In this document: positions 20,935 through 30,467 of the stretch, piece after piece
Numbering within the stretch: position 1 is the first letter of the stretch
How the letters are laid out: the number at the start of each line of letters is the position of its first letter
Source of the DNA: Rugamonas sp.
GTDB taxonomy: Bacteria; Pseudomonadota; Gammaproteobacteria; Burkholderiales; Burkholderiaceae_D
Assembly: GCF_025354735.1 (NCBI RefSeq)
Contig: NZ_JANXMI010000001.1
Coordinates: 1 to 64,000 of the forward strand
Length of the DNA stretch: 64,000 bases
Reading direction: 5' to 3'
The notes under the pieces: model-generated
Told to the model about the DNA's origin: nothing
Database searches by the model: none
The model's input: only the letters and a program-made list of their open reading frames with translations
Translations under genes and position numbers: made by a program

Positions 20935-21825
20935 GTGGATCGATTGCAAGCGATGGAAACTTTTGTCAATGTGGTGGACGCCGGTTCATTCTCCGGCGCC
21001 GCGCGGCGGCTGAATGTCGGCCAGCCGGCGGTATCGAAGACCGTGGCGCAACTCGAGGAGTACCTGGGGGTGCAGCTGCTGCTGCGCTCGACGCGCGGCC
21101 TGGCGCCGACCGAGGCCGGACTCGGCTATTACGAAGGCGCGCGCCGCGCCCTCGCCGAAGCCGAGGATGCCGACGTGATCGCGCGCGGCGCCAACGCCGG
21201 TTTGAGCGGGCGCTTGAAAGTGTCGGCCGCCGTCACCTTCGCGCGCATCCACATCATGCCTTACCTGCAGACCTTTCTCGACGCGCATCCGCAACTGAGT
21301 ATCGATGTCGTGCTCGATGACCGCAACATCGATCTGCTGGAAAACGGCATCGACGTGGCATTGCGCATGGGCACACTGAGCGATTCCAACATGACGGCGC
21401 GCCGCATCGCGCAGGGGCGGCGTTCGGTGCTGGCGACACCCGAGTATTTACTGCGTTGCGGCGAGCCGCGCGCACCGGCCGAACTGGCGGCGCATGCGGC
21501 GATCGTCTACGACCGTCTGGGCGGCGGGGGCAGCTGGTCGTTCCAGCAGGGCGAGACGGAGGTATCGGTCGTCGTGACGGGCCGCGTGCGCGTGTCTGCG
21601 GCCGAGGGCGTGCGCGAGGCGGTACTGGCGAATATGGGGCTGGTGGTGACGTCGGACTGGATGTTTGCGCCGGAACTCGCCAATGGCAAAGTGCGGCGGG
21701 TGATGGAGGATTGGACATTGGCGCCGATCGACCTGTGGGCGGTCTATCCGTCCGGCCGCAAGGCCAGCGCCAAAGCGCGTGCCTTCACCGCCTTCGTTGA
21801 AGCGACAATGGCCGGAGCCGTTTGA
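20935..21825 (+). CDS. LysR family transcriptional regulator
   Basis: MDRLQAMETFVNVVDAGSFSGAARRLNVGQPAVSKTVAQLEEYLGVQLLLRSTRGLAPTEAG HTH. GTG start. Confidence 0.95.
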   Translation: MDRLQAMETFVNVVDAGSFSGAARRLNVGQPAVSKTVAQLEEYLGVQLLLRSTRGLAPTEAGLGYYEGARRALAEAEDADVIARGANAGLSGRLKVSAAVTFARIHIMPYLQTFLDAHPQLSIDVVLDDRNIDLLENGIDVALRMGTLSDSNMTARRIAQGRRSVLATPEYLLRCGEPRAPAELAAHAAIVYDRLGGGGSWSFQQGETEVSVVVTGRVRVSAAEGVREAVLANMGLVVTSDWMFAPELANGKVRRVMEDWTLAPIDLWAVYPSGRKASAKARAFTAFVEATMAGAV

Positions 21826-22078
21826 CGGTTGCCGCCATGCGATGACATCCGCGTATCAAACGGCCGGCCCAATGCCAGGAGGGCTTCGATCAGGAGCTTC
21901 GGTCGAGCTGGCAAATTGAAACACTTCAGAGTGAATGTCCGCAATCACATTGCAGAACATCCTGCACACAAGCCTGCAAGGCCCTGACGCCCTTGATTGG
22001 AGAAAAATCCGTTCGGGGTCAGCGTTAGTCATAGCCGATATTTATCTTCAGGATTAATACGTACGAACATATTATTTA

Positions 22079-22107
22079 TTGACTAGAATAATATGGACGT
22101 CCATAAT
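22079..22107 (+). promoter_or_regulatory. sigma70-like promoter with overlapping palindromic operator
   Basis: TTGACT - 17 bp - CATAAT; perfect 14-bp palindrome TATGGACGTCCATA at 22092-22105 spans the spacer and -10. Confidence 0.65.
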
Positions 22108-22225
22108 TTAATTATGAGATGGCACTGCGAAGCTAACAGCCGCAGCGGGCTGGACCCATCTCTCAAGCTAAGTTTACAGAGCGGAACACGCTTCCGCTGC
22201 CCTCATTTAATTTGATCGGAATAAC

Positions 22226-23170
22226 ATGAAATCCTTCTACGCCGCATGCATGCTGATGGCCAGCGTCATCACCACCCAGGCCGCGACCGCGCCGGCCACC
22301 GCCGCCGCGTCCAAATCCTGCGCGACCTGCCACGCGGTCGATGTCCACACCCAGTTCGTCGATGTCGACGGCACCAAATTCGCCTACCGCCGTTTCGGCA
22401 AGGTCGGCGCGGCGCTGCCGCTGGTGTTCTTCCAGCATTTCTCGGGCAACCTGGATAATTGGGATCCGGCTGTCGTCGACAACCTGGCCAAGGACCGCGA
22501 AGTGATCATCTTCAATAACCGCGGCGTCGCCAGCAGCGAGGGCGAAGTGCCGACCAGCTACGGCGCCATGGCCAAGGACGGCATTGCCTTTATCGATGCG
22601 CTGGGACTGAAGCATGTCGACATCCTCGGCTTCTCGATGGGCGGCGGCATCGCCCAACTGGTGGCGCAGGCGCGTCCGGATTTGGTGCGCCGCGTGATCC
22701 TGGTCGGCATCGCGCCGCGTAACGGCGACGGCATGCAAGGCATGTCGCCGGAAGCCCAGGCCGTGTTTGGCAAAAAACGCGCGGTCGCGGACGAACTCTG
22801 GCTGGACGTGTTCTTCACCCAGTCGCCCGCCAGCCAGGCCAAGGGACGGGAATTCCTTGAGCGCTACCGCGCCCGCAAGGACCGCGACATCGCGCCCAAC
22901 GCCAGCGTGCCGACCAAGCAGATGGCCGCCATCGGCGAATGGGGCCAGCCGGTCGGCGAACGCTTCGCCTATCTGAAGGAGATCAAGCAACCCGTGCTGG
23001 TCGTGAACGGCAGCAACGACATCATCGTGCCGACGATTAACTCCTATTACCTCCAGCAATACCTGCCGAACGCCACGCTGATCCTGTACCCGGACGCCAA
23101 CCATGGTTCGATGTACCAGTATCCGGAGCAATTCGTCAAACACGCGACGCAATTCCTGTCCAGCAAATAA
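22226..23170 (+). CDS. exported alpha/beta hydrolase
   Basis: Signal peptide MKSFYAACMLMASVITTQAA; LVFFQHFSGNLDNWDP; GFSMGGGIAQLVA nucleophile elbow; catalytic His in ANHGSM. N-terminal CATCH motif. Confidence 0.88.
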   Translation: MKSFYAACMLMASVITTQAATAPATAAASKSCATCHAVDVHTQFVDVDGTKFAYRRFGKVGAALPLVFFQHFSGNLDNWDPAVVDNLAKDREVIIFNNRGVASSEGEVPTSYGAMAKDGIAFIDALGLKHVDILGFSMGGGIAQLVAQARPDLVRRVILVGIAPRNGDGMQGMSPEAQAVFGKKRAVADELWLDVFFTQSPASQAKGREFLERYRARKDRDIAPNASVPTKQMAAIGEWGQPVGERFAYLKEIKQPVLVVNGSNDIIVPTINSYYLQQYLPNATLILYPDANHGSMYQYPEQFVKHATQFLSSK

Positions 23171-23214
23171 AGACACCGGCGCCTTGCCTTTTAATATTTT
23201 GAATTGGAAATAAC

Positions 23215-24204
23215 ATGTCGAAAATTGTGGGTTTTACTGAATACGGCGGTCCCGACGTCCTGACGATCACGGACATCGTCGTGCCGGCTCCGGCCGCTGC
23301 CGAAGTGCAGATCGCCGTCAAGGCGATCGGCCTGAACCGCGCCGAATCGATGTGGCGCACCGGCGTCTATGTCGAACCGGTGCGTCTGCCGGCGCGCCTC
23401 GGTTACGAGGTCTCCGGCGTGGTGACGGCGGTGGGGGCCGATGTGTCGGGCCTCGCCGTCGGCGACCGCGTCAGCACCATGCCGGCCTTTTCGCAGAACG
23501 ACTATGGCCTGTATGGCGAACTGGTGAACGCACCGGCCCACGCCGTGGTCAAGGTGCCCGCCTCGCTGTCGTTCAACCAGGCCACCGCGCTCTGGAATAT
23601 GTTCGTCACGCCTTACGGCGCGCTGGTCGAGAGCAAAGCGCTGTCGGCCGGACAGAGCGTCCTGATTCCGGCGGCGTCGAGCGCCGTCGGCCTGGGCGCC
23701 ATCCAGGTCACCAACCTGGCCGGCGGCGTTTCCATCGCCTTGACGCGGACTTCGGCCAAGCGCGACCAGCTGCTGGCGGCCGGCGCGCAGTTCGTGATCG
23801 CGACCGAGGAGCAGGACCTGGTGGCCGAAGTGCTGCGCATCACCGGCGGCAAGGGCGCGGACCTGGTCTTCGAACCGGTGGGAGGCGCCTATTTCCCGAC
23901 GCTGATCGAGGCCATGGCGCCGGGCGCCACCATGTTCATCTACGGCGCGCTCAGCCCGGAGACGACGCCGTTGCCGCTGCTGAGCATCATCCTGAAGCAG
24001 CCGGTCATACGCGGCTTCAACCTGTTCGGCATCACGACCAATCCGGCGCGCCAGAAAGCGGCGGCCGATTATATTTTCGCCGGCATCGCCCGTGGCGCGC
24101 TCCAGCCCATCATCGCCCGAACCTTCCCGTTCAGCGAGATCGTCGCGTCGCACCGCTACCTTGAAACCAACCAGCACTTCGGCAAAATCATCGTCGAGGT
24201 CTGA
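23215..24204 (+). CDS. zinc-type alcohol dehydrogenase / quinone oxidoreductase-like protein
   Basis: MSKIVGFTEYGGPDVLTITDIVVPAPAAAEVQIAVKAIGLNRAESMWRTG...AASSAVGLGAIQVTNLAGG Rossmann region. Confidence 0.9.
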   Translation: MSKIVGFTEYGGPDVLTITDIVVPAPAAAEVQIAVKAIGLNRAESMWRTGVYVEPVRLPARLGYEVSGVVTAVGADVSGLAVGDRVSTMPAFSQNDYGLYGELVNAPAHAVVKVPASLSFNQATALWNMFVTPYGALVESKALSAGQSVLIPAASSAVGLGAIQVTNLAGGVSIALTRTSAKRDQLLAAGAQFVIATEEQDLVAEVLRITGGKGADLVFEPVGGAYFPTLIEAMAPGATMFIYGALSPETTPLPLLSIILKQPVIRGFNLFGITTNPARQKAAADYIFAGIARGALQPIIARTFPFSEIVASHRYLETNQHFGKIIVEV

Positions 24205-24304
24205 TGAGGGCAGGGCCGCCGGTGGAAACAGCATTGCGCTGCCGGCGGCCGGCCCAGGCCCTCATCAACGTGGGCATTGAAAATCTCGGGCTGGACCCAG
24301 CACG

Positions 24305-25096
24305 TCAGTGCGTCATCAGGTAACCGGCGATCCGGCTTTGCAGCAGCCGCGGCGCCAGCCGGTTCATCATCACCATCAGGCGGTTGGCCAAGCCCGGCAT
24401 GACCACGGCGCGGCGCGCCAGCAGGGCGGCCAGCCCCTCGGCGGCCACCGTGCGCGGCGCCTTCATCATCAGGCGCTGGAACGGGGTCACCGCTTGCCCC
24501 GACACGGACAGGAACGACGTTTGCGTCACGCCAGGGGAGAGCACGGTCACGTTGACGCCGTGACCGGCCAGTTCGACATGCAGCGCTTCGCCGAACTGGA
24601 GCACGTAGGCCTTGCTGGCGGCGTAGGCGGCGTAGCCGGGCGTGGCCTGGTAAGCGAGGATGGACGCCACCAGCAGGATCTGGCCGCCGCCCCGCCTGAC
24701 CATGTCGGCGGCGAACACCTGCGTCAGCTCGGTCAGGCTGACGATGTTCAGTTGCAGCATCTCGAGCGTGCGGTCGGCCGCTTGCGCATGAAAGTCGCCG
24801 AACACGCCGAAGCCGGCGTTGTTGGCCAGGATGTCGATGACGATGGCTTGCCGCGCCACGCTGGCGTACAGCGTCACGGCGGCGCCCGCTTGCGCGAGGT
24901 CGATGGGCAGGACCAAGACCTGCACGCCATGCGTGTCCCGTAGTTGCGTGGCCAGCGCCTCCATGGCGCCGGTGCTGCGCGCCGCCAGCACCAGGTTGGC
25001 GCCGCGTTGCGCCAGCTGTTGGGCGAACTCCGCGCCGATGCCGCTCGACGCCCCGGTGACCAGCGCCCACTTGTTATGAATATCGTCCATGTCCAT
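24305..25096 (-). CDS. SDR family oxidoreductase
   Basis: WALVTGASSGIGAEFAQQLAQRGANLVLAARS...NNAGFGVFGDF...YAASKAYVLQFGEAL. Confidence 0.92.
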   Translation of the reverse strand: MDMDDIHNKWALVTGASSGIGAEFAQQLAQRGANLVLAARSTGAMEALATQLRDTHGVQVLVLPIDLAQAGAAVTLYASVARQAIVIDILANNAGFGVFGDFHAQAADRTLEMLQLNIVSLTELTQVFAADMVRRGGGQILLVASILAYQATPGYAAYAASKAYVLQFGEALHVELAGHGVNVTVLSPGVTQTSFLSVSGQAVTPFQRLMMKAPRTVAAEGLAALLARRAVVMPGLANRLMVMMNRLAPRLLQSRIAGYLMTH

Positions 25097-25242
25097 CCTT
25101 TTTAGTCGAGCCAGGGTTACAAAATGATCTTGCCGCCGGCGCGGCGGTTCTCGATGAGGCCTCGTCGGTTTGCGCGCTGCGGGTTGCGCGGGTGCGGGCC
25201 AGGCCGGGGTTCGGTGCTGCGCACGGCGAGGCCGATATTGAA

Positions 25243-25253
25243 TTATGACTGTA
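25243..25253. promoter_or_regulatory. single copy of putative TetR half-site TTATGACTGTA
   Basis: Same 11-mer as the arms of the inverted repeat at 25899-25929; lies in the gap between the TetR gene and the downstream SDR. Confidence 0.45.
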
Positions 25254-25299
25254 ATTTTATTGGGTTAAAAAAATGCGGCGCTGTGCGCGGCATCGCCGC

Positions 25300-25884
25300 T
25301 CAGGAACTTGGTTGCGCGCCGACCAGGGCCAGGCCGGCTGCGATGCCGCCTTCCAGGATGCGGTCCGACAGCGCCGCGTCATTGACCGCGCGCGCCAGTT
25401 GCAGCGTGCCCACCATCATGCCGAACAGGGCGGCGGCCTGCCCGCGCCGCGCGGCGGGGTCGCCGGCCGGCAAGCTGGCGGCGATGAACTGGAGGAAAGC
25501 GTCGATCTTATCGGTGAACAGGGTGCGGGTCTGCTCCGGATGGCGGGCGATTTCGGCCGCCAGCGCCGCCGTCGGGCAACCCTGGTCGGGCAGGTCGCGC
25601 TGGCGCGGGCTCAGGTAGTCTCGGATGGCGTCGCCCAGGCTTGCGCCCTGCGCCCTGGCGGCGACCATCGCGGCAAGCCGGCGGTCCAGCGCATCGACCA
25701 GCACTTCCTGCACCAGCTGTTCCTTGGAATCGAAGTGGACATAGAAGGCGCCATTGGTGAGGCCGGCGTCCCGCATCAAGCCGGCCAGTCCCACCGCCTC
25801 GACGCCCTCGGCCCGAAAACGTCGTGACGCCGTTTGCACGATGCGCGAGCGCGTCACATCTTTCCGGCCTTTTTCGTAGCGCAT
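25300..25884 (-). CDS. TetR/AcrR family transcriptional regulator
   Basis: SRIVQTASRRFRAEGVEAVGLAGLMRDAGLTNGAFYVHFDSKEQLVQEVL HTH. Confidence 0.93.
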   Translation of the reverse strand: MRYEKGRKDVTRSRIVQTASRRFRAEGVEAVGLAGLMRDAGLTNGAFYVHFDSKEQLVQEVLVDALDRRLAAMVAARAQGASLGDAIRDYLSPRQRDLPDQGCPTAALAAEIARHPEQTRTLFTDKIDAFLQFIAASLPAGDPAARRGQAAALFGMMVGTLQLARAVNDAALSDRILEGGIAAGLALVGAQPSS

Positions 25885-25898
25885 GTCCCACCTTTGAA

Positions 25899-25929
25899 TT
25901 ACGACTGTATTTTCAAAGTATAGTCATAA
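25899..25929. promoter_or_regulatory. inverted-repeat operator upstream of TetR gene
   Basis: TTACGACTGTA - 9 bp - TATAGTCATAA (arms 9/11 complementary), overlapping a TATACT -10 on the minus strand. Confidence 0.6.
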
Positions 25930-25977
25930 GTTAAATGGACAACAAGCGCTTTTTATACGCTTTTTATAATTTATAAA

Positions 25978-28713
25978 TTAACCCATCCGGGTGGCGTGAT
26001 CGGATGGCGGCGTCACCTGCCGCGCCCGCGCTTGCCAGTCGGGCTGGCCGTGCGCCTGCGCTTCGAGCAGCTCCCGCATCGCGTCCGGCGCCAGCGGCCG
26101 GCTGAATAAATAGCCCTGGATATCGTCGCAGCCGTGGTCGGCGAGGAACTGGCGCTGTTGCTCGGTTTCGACGCCCTCGGCGATCACGCGCAGGTTGAGC
26201 TGGTGCGCCAGGCCGATGATGGCGCTGGCGATGGCCTGGTCGTCGCTGCTGCTGGCGAGGTCGCGCACGAACGATTTGTCGATCTTGAGCGTGCTGACGG
26301 GGAAGGACTTGAGCGCCGCCAGACTCGAATAGCCGGTGCCGAAATCGTCGATCGACAGCGACACGCCCATGGCCTTGAGCGAGCGCATCTTCTCGACCGC
26401 CTGGGTCAGGTCGCGCATGATGAGCCCCTCGGTCACTTCCAGCTCCAGCCAGGCCGGGTGCAGGCCGCTGTCGGCCAGCGCATGGCCGACGCGCGCCACC
26501 AGCTGGCGGTCCTCGAACTGGCGCGGCGACACATTGACCGACACGCACACCGGCGCCAGGCCCTGCAACTGCCACGCGCGGTTTTGTTTGCAAGCCGCCT
26601 GCAACACCCAGTCGCCGAGCATGGTGATCAGGCCGCTTTCCTCGGCCAGCGGGATGAAGCGGTCCGGGCCGATCACGCCGTGCCGCGGGTGGCGCCAGCG
26701 CACCAGCGCCTCGGCGCCGAAGATGCGGCCGGTGAGCAAGTCCACCTTGGGCTGATAGACCAGGAACAGCTGCCGGTCGTCGATGGCGCCGCGCAAGCCT
26801 TCGAGCAGGGCCAGCTTTTCCTGCAGGCTGGCGTTCATTTCCTGGGTGTAGAACTGGCAATTGTTCTTGCCCAGGTCCTTGGCGCGGTACATGGCGGCGT
26901 CGGCGTTCTTGAGCAGGGTGTCGGGGTCGGCGCCGTCGTAGGGATAGACGGCGACGCCGATGCTGCAACTGACTTGCACCTCTTGCCCGGCCAGCGCGAT
27001 GCTGCGGCAGACGGCGGCGCGGACACGCTCGAGCACGTTCGCGCCAGTGGTGTCGATGGCGTCGTCCAACTGCGGCAGCACCAGCACGAATTCGTAGCCG
27101 CCGAAGCGGCCCACCGTGTCGCTGACGCGCACGCATTCGGCCATGCGGCCGGCGACGACCTGCAACAGGCGGTCGCCGGCATTGTGGCCGAGGCCGTCGT
27201 TGACGATCTTGAAACCGTCCAGGTCGATGAAGGCCACCAGCACGGCGTGGCCCTGGCGCGCGGCCTGGGAAATCGCTTGTTCCAGGCGCTCGCCGACCAG
27301 GGCGCGGTTGGGCAGGCCGGTCAGGCTGTCGTGGCGGGCCAGGTGCAGGATGCGCTGTTCGGCCTGCTTGCGCTCGGTGATGTCGCGCACGATGGCGACC
27401 ACGCCGCGTTCGACCGACACGGTTTGCTGGCGCAGCCAGCGCGTGCCCGCGCGCGGCAGGTCGAACTGCCATTCGTTTTCGTGGACGCCGCCGGCGCCGC
27501 CGGCCGCCACCAGCATGTCGAAGATGCCGTTGCCCCGCAGTTGCGGGAACAGCTGGCACAGGCTGCGGCGGCGCAGGCGCTGTTTGTTGCGTCCGGTCAT
27601 CAGCTCGGCGCGGCCGTTGGCGTCGATGATCTTGAAGTCGACGATGGCGCCGCCGGCGTCGCGCACCTCGCGCAGCAGGAAGAAGGCGTCCAGGCTGGCC
27701 TGCGAGGCGGCGGCGTAGGTTTCCTGGATGCGCCGCATGCTGCGCCGGCTCCTGGCGTTTTGCCAGTTCCAGTGCCAGATCAGCGCCAGCATCATCACCA
27801 GCACGGTGCTGGCGATGGCGCCCCGCCACAGCTCGCTGTCGCGCTCGCGCATGAAGGCCGCCATCTGCTCGTCCTCGGCCAGGCCGACGCTGACGCTGAG
27901 GTCGATGCCGTGCAGCTGCCGCGCGCCATCGTAGCGGACCACGCCGTCCCACGCGCTGCGATGGGGACGCTCGGCCGGGGCGCCGCTGGGCGCCAACATC
28001 GCCGGCGGCGCGCTGGCCAGATGCTGGCCGAAGGTGACGGCGTTGCCGACCCGCATGGCGCGCACCACGCCGTCGCCGCCGGCCACGCCCAGCATGCCGC
28101 GCACGCCCACGCGGCCGCGCTCGTAACTGCTGGTGAAATAGGCGGGATCGGCTTCGACGATGACGATGCCGGCGAAGCGGCCCCGGCCGTCGTTCAGGCG
28201 GCGCGTGAAGTGCAGATGCCAGTCGCTGCGGGCGCTGTCGCGGGCCGCCTCGCTGACGTAGGTGTGGTCGCTGTCGTGCGCGCGGTGGTACTGGAAATAC
28301 ATCTGGTCGGCCACCGCCAGCGGCGGCGCCGGCGGATTGCTGGCCAGCGTCAGGCCGTCGCGGTCGACGACGCTGACGATGAAGACCACGCCCGGCGGCA
28401 GCAAGCCCTGGCGCTGCAACTCCGGCAGCGCCGCCAGCGGCCCTTTGAGTTCGACGGCGTACTTGAGCACGTTGAGCGTTTGCTCGATGCCGGCCAGGCT
28501 GCGCGCCACCTGCGCCTCGTAGGTGTCGAGCAGTTCATGCACCGAGTCGGCCGCCACCCGCTGCGCGCTGGCGCGGCCGCTGTCGATGGCGTGCAGGGTC
28601 GCGGCCCAGATGGCGATCAGCAGCAGCACGCCCAGCAGCGGCAGCGAAACCTGGGCGTCCAGGCCCAGGCGCAGGCGCTGGCCCAGGCTGCGCCGCTGCG
28701 GCGGCGCCATCAT
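25978..28713 (-). CDS. membrane-anchored sensor with PAS, degenerate GGDEF and EAL domains
   Basis: N-terminal TM, periplasmic Cache-like region, second TM, PAS, HDSLTGLPNRALVGERLEQAI...RFGGYEFVLVLPQ, then EAL domain (GAEALVRWRHPRHG, LKIDKSFVRDL, DDIQGYLFSRPL). Start taken at ATG 28713 or 28710. Confidence 0.92.
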   Translation of the reverse strand: MMAPPQRRSLGQRLRLGLDAQVSLPLLGVLLLIAIWAATLHAIDSGRASAQRVAADSVHELLDTYEAQVARSLAGIEQTLNVLKYAVELKGPLAALPELQRQGLLPPGVVFIVSVVDRDGLTLASNPPAPPLAVADQMYFQYHRAHDSDHTYVSEAARDSARSDWHLHFTRRLNDGRGRFAGIVIVEADPAYFTSSYERGRVGVRGMLGVAGGDGVVRAMRVGNAVTFGQHLASAPPAMLAPSGAPAERPHRSAWDGVVRYDGARQLHGIDLSVSVGLAEDEQMAAFMRERDSELWRGAIASTVLVMMLALIWHWNWQNARSRRSMRRIQETYAAASQASLDAFFLLREVRDAGGAIVDFKIIDANGRAELMTGRNKQRLRRRSLCQLFPQLRGNGIFDMLVAAGGAGGVHENEWQFDLPRAGTRWLRQQTVSVERGVVAIVRDITERKQAEQRILHLARHDSLTGLPNRALVGERLEQAISQAARQGHAVLVAFIDLDGFKIVNDGLGHNAGDRLLQVVAGRMAECVRVSDTVGRFGGYEFVLVLPQLDDAIDTTGANVLERVRAAVCRSIALAGQEVQVSCSIGVAVYPYDGADPDTLLKNADAAMYRAKDLGKNNCQFYTQEMNASLQEKLALLEGLRGAIDDRQLFLVYQPKVDLLTGRIFGAEALVRWRHPRHGVIGPDRFIPLAEESGLITMLGDWVLQAACKQNRAWQLQGLAPVCVSVNVSPRQFEDRQLVARVGHALADSGLHPAWLELEVTEGLIMRDLTQAVEKMRSLKAMGVSLSIDDFGTGYSSLAALKSFPVSTLKIDKSFVRDLASSSDDQAIASAIIGLAHQLNLRVIAEGVETEQQRQFLADHGCDDIQGYLFSRPLAPDAMRELLEAQAHGQPDWQARARQVTPPSDHATRMG

Positions 28714-29183
28714 GGCAGCACCAGCACGGCCTTGACGCTGGCGTCGAGCTCGGCGCGGTCGATGTAGCCGATCAGCTTGGGATTGGCGGCCACCATCTTG
28801 CGCACCTCGGCGCTGCCGGGCAGCTCGCGCGGCGGCTGGCCACGGCCGGTGAAGATCATCTTGGTCCAGTACGCCTTCATCAGCGCCGGCGACTTGGCGG
28901 CGACCTTCATATAAAACTCCTCGCGCAGCGCGCTGCCGAGCGGCTGGTCGAGAGCGACGGCCTCGGCGCCGTCGGGGAAGCGCCCGCTCTGGGCCAGGAA
29001 GATGTCGGCCACCTGGTCGGCGCGCAGTTCGCCCAGGCCGCTGTGGGCCGAGACGATCACCACCATCCGGGGACCGGCGGCGGGGGCGGCGGTGCCGGCA
29101 TGGGCCGAGGCGGCCGGGGTCGGCGCGGCCAGCGCCGCCAGCAGGCAGGCCGAGGCGGCGTTGCGGAGGCGGAATGTCGTCAT
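28710..29183 (-). CDS. PstS-like phosphate/substrate-binding protein
   Basis: 157 aa; signal peptide; LRADQVADIFLAQSGRFPDGAEAVALDQPLGSALREEFYMKVAAKSPALMKAYWTKMIFTGRGQPPRELPG...IGYIDRAELDASVKAVLVL. Confidence 0.82.
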   Translation of the reverse strand: MTTFRLRNAASACLLAALAAPTPAASAHAGTAAPAAGPRMVVIVSAHSGLGELRADQVADIFLAQSGRFPDGAEAVALDQPLGSALREEFYMKVAAKSPALMKAYWTKMIFTGRGQPPRELPGSAEVRKMVAANPKLIGYIDRAELDASVKAVLVLP

Positions 29184-29192
29184 CGCGCCACC

Positions 29193-30467
29193 TCAGAACA
29201 CAAAATCGATGACGGCGCTGCTCACGCCGATGGCATGGCCGGACTGGAAGCCGGGCTGCACATTGATGAGCGTGCCGGTCGAGCCCGGTTCCGGCGTCAG
29301 CCTGTCGTATTGCAGCTTCAGCGCCAGATTGCTGTGGAAGTCCCAGCGCAGGCCGACGGTGCTGGTGTGCTGGCGGGCGACCGAGCTGAGCAGTCCGTTC
29401 AGGCCGGCGTTCAGCGCGGCGCCGGCGCCGACCAGCGGCGGCGGCAAACCGGCCAGGTCCAGGCCGGGCACGCGGGTCGGCATGTTGGCGCGCACCTTGG
29501 ACCAGGTCGCATAGGGCGTCAGGATGCCGTACCGGTAGCCGCCGCTCAGGTAGCCGGCGGTCTTGTCGCCGAAGAAGGAGTGCGACTGCGCGCGGCCGAT
29601 CTCGGCCATCAGGAACCAGGCGCCGGGATCGTAGCTTGCGCCGACGCTGGCGACCCAGGTGTTCTTGGCGCGCGCGCCGTAGCGGTCGGCCAGCGCCGCG
29701 CCTTGCGGGCCGAACTGGCGCAGGGCGTTGAAATAGGCGGTGGCGACGTCGACCGTGAGTTCGGTCGAGAGCACGCTGGCGCGCACCGTCAGGGCGCCGC
29801 TGGTGGCGGTGTCGGACAGGCTGGCCAGCCTGCGCGCCCTGGCCCGCGCTAGCGCGCCGATGCTGATGTCGGTGCGGCCGAACAAGGCTTGGGTGACGTG
29901 GTTGAAGCCGCCCAGGGTCCAGCGGTAGCTGGCGTCGACGCCGTCGCTGTTGCTGATCGGGATGGCGTCGTACAGTTCCACGGGCGGCCGCACCCACGGC
30001 AGCGCGTAGCCGGCCTTGCGGTAGTCGCCGGCCAGGAACAGGGGCAGGGCGATGCGGCCGACGCGCACGCTCAGGTCCGGGCCGACCTGGTAGCTGAGGT
30101 TGGCCCACTCGACGGCCGGGCGCCAGGAATCGGTCAAGCCGCGCTCGGACACCAGTTGCAGCACCGCCGACAACGCCGGCGTCAGCTGCACGCCGAGCTG
30201 CATGCCGACCCGGCTGTCGACGTCGGCGCTCCAGCTGCGGCTGTGGCCGGCGCTCCCGGGGGTGAGGACGTTGGCGGTGAAGTCGGCCTCGTGCTCGCTG
30301 GAATGGACGGCGCCCAGCGTACCGTAGCCGCCGAAGGTCCAGCTGGGCAAGGGCGCGCCGTCGGCCGGCGCCGGGTCGGCGTCCGCCGCGCCGGCGTCGA
30401 GCATGGCCGCGCAGGCCAGCGCTAGCGGAAGACAACGGCGGAATGAGGCGGTGAAGCTTGAAGGCAT
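29193..30467 (-). CDS. outer-membrane porin-like beta-barrel protein
   Basis: Signal peptide from ATG 30467; SWTFGGYGTLGAVHSSEHEADFTAN, alternating beta-strands, C-terminal VIDFVF. Confidence 0.75.
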   Translation of the reverse strand: MPSSFTASFRRCLPLALACAAMLDAGAADADPAPADGAPLPSWTFGGYGTLGAVHSSEHEADFTANVLTPGSAGHSRSWSADVDSRVGMQLGVQLTPALSAVLQLVSERGLTDSWRPAVEWANLSYQVGPDLSVRVGRIALPLFLAGDYRKAGYALPWVRPPVELYDAIPISNSDGVDASYRWTLGGFNHVTQALFGRTDISIGALARARARRLASLSDTATSGALTVRASVLSTELTVDVATAYFNALRQFGPQGAALADRYGARAKNTWVASVGASYDPGAWFLMAEIGRAQSHSFFGDKTAGYLSGGYRYGILTPYATWSKVRANMPTRVPGLDLAGLPPPLVGAGAALNAGLNGLLSSVARQHTSTVGLRWDFHSNLALKLQYDRLTPEPGSTGTLINVQPGFQSGHAIGVSSAVIDFVF

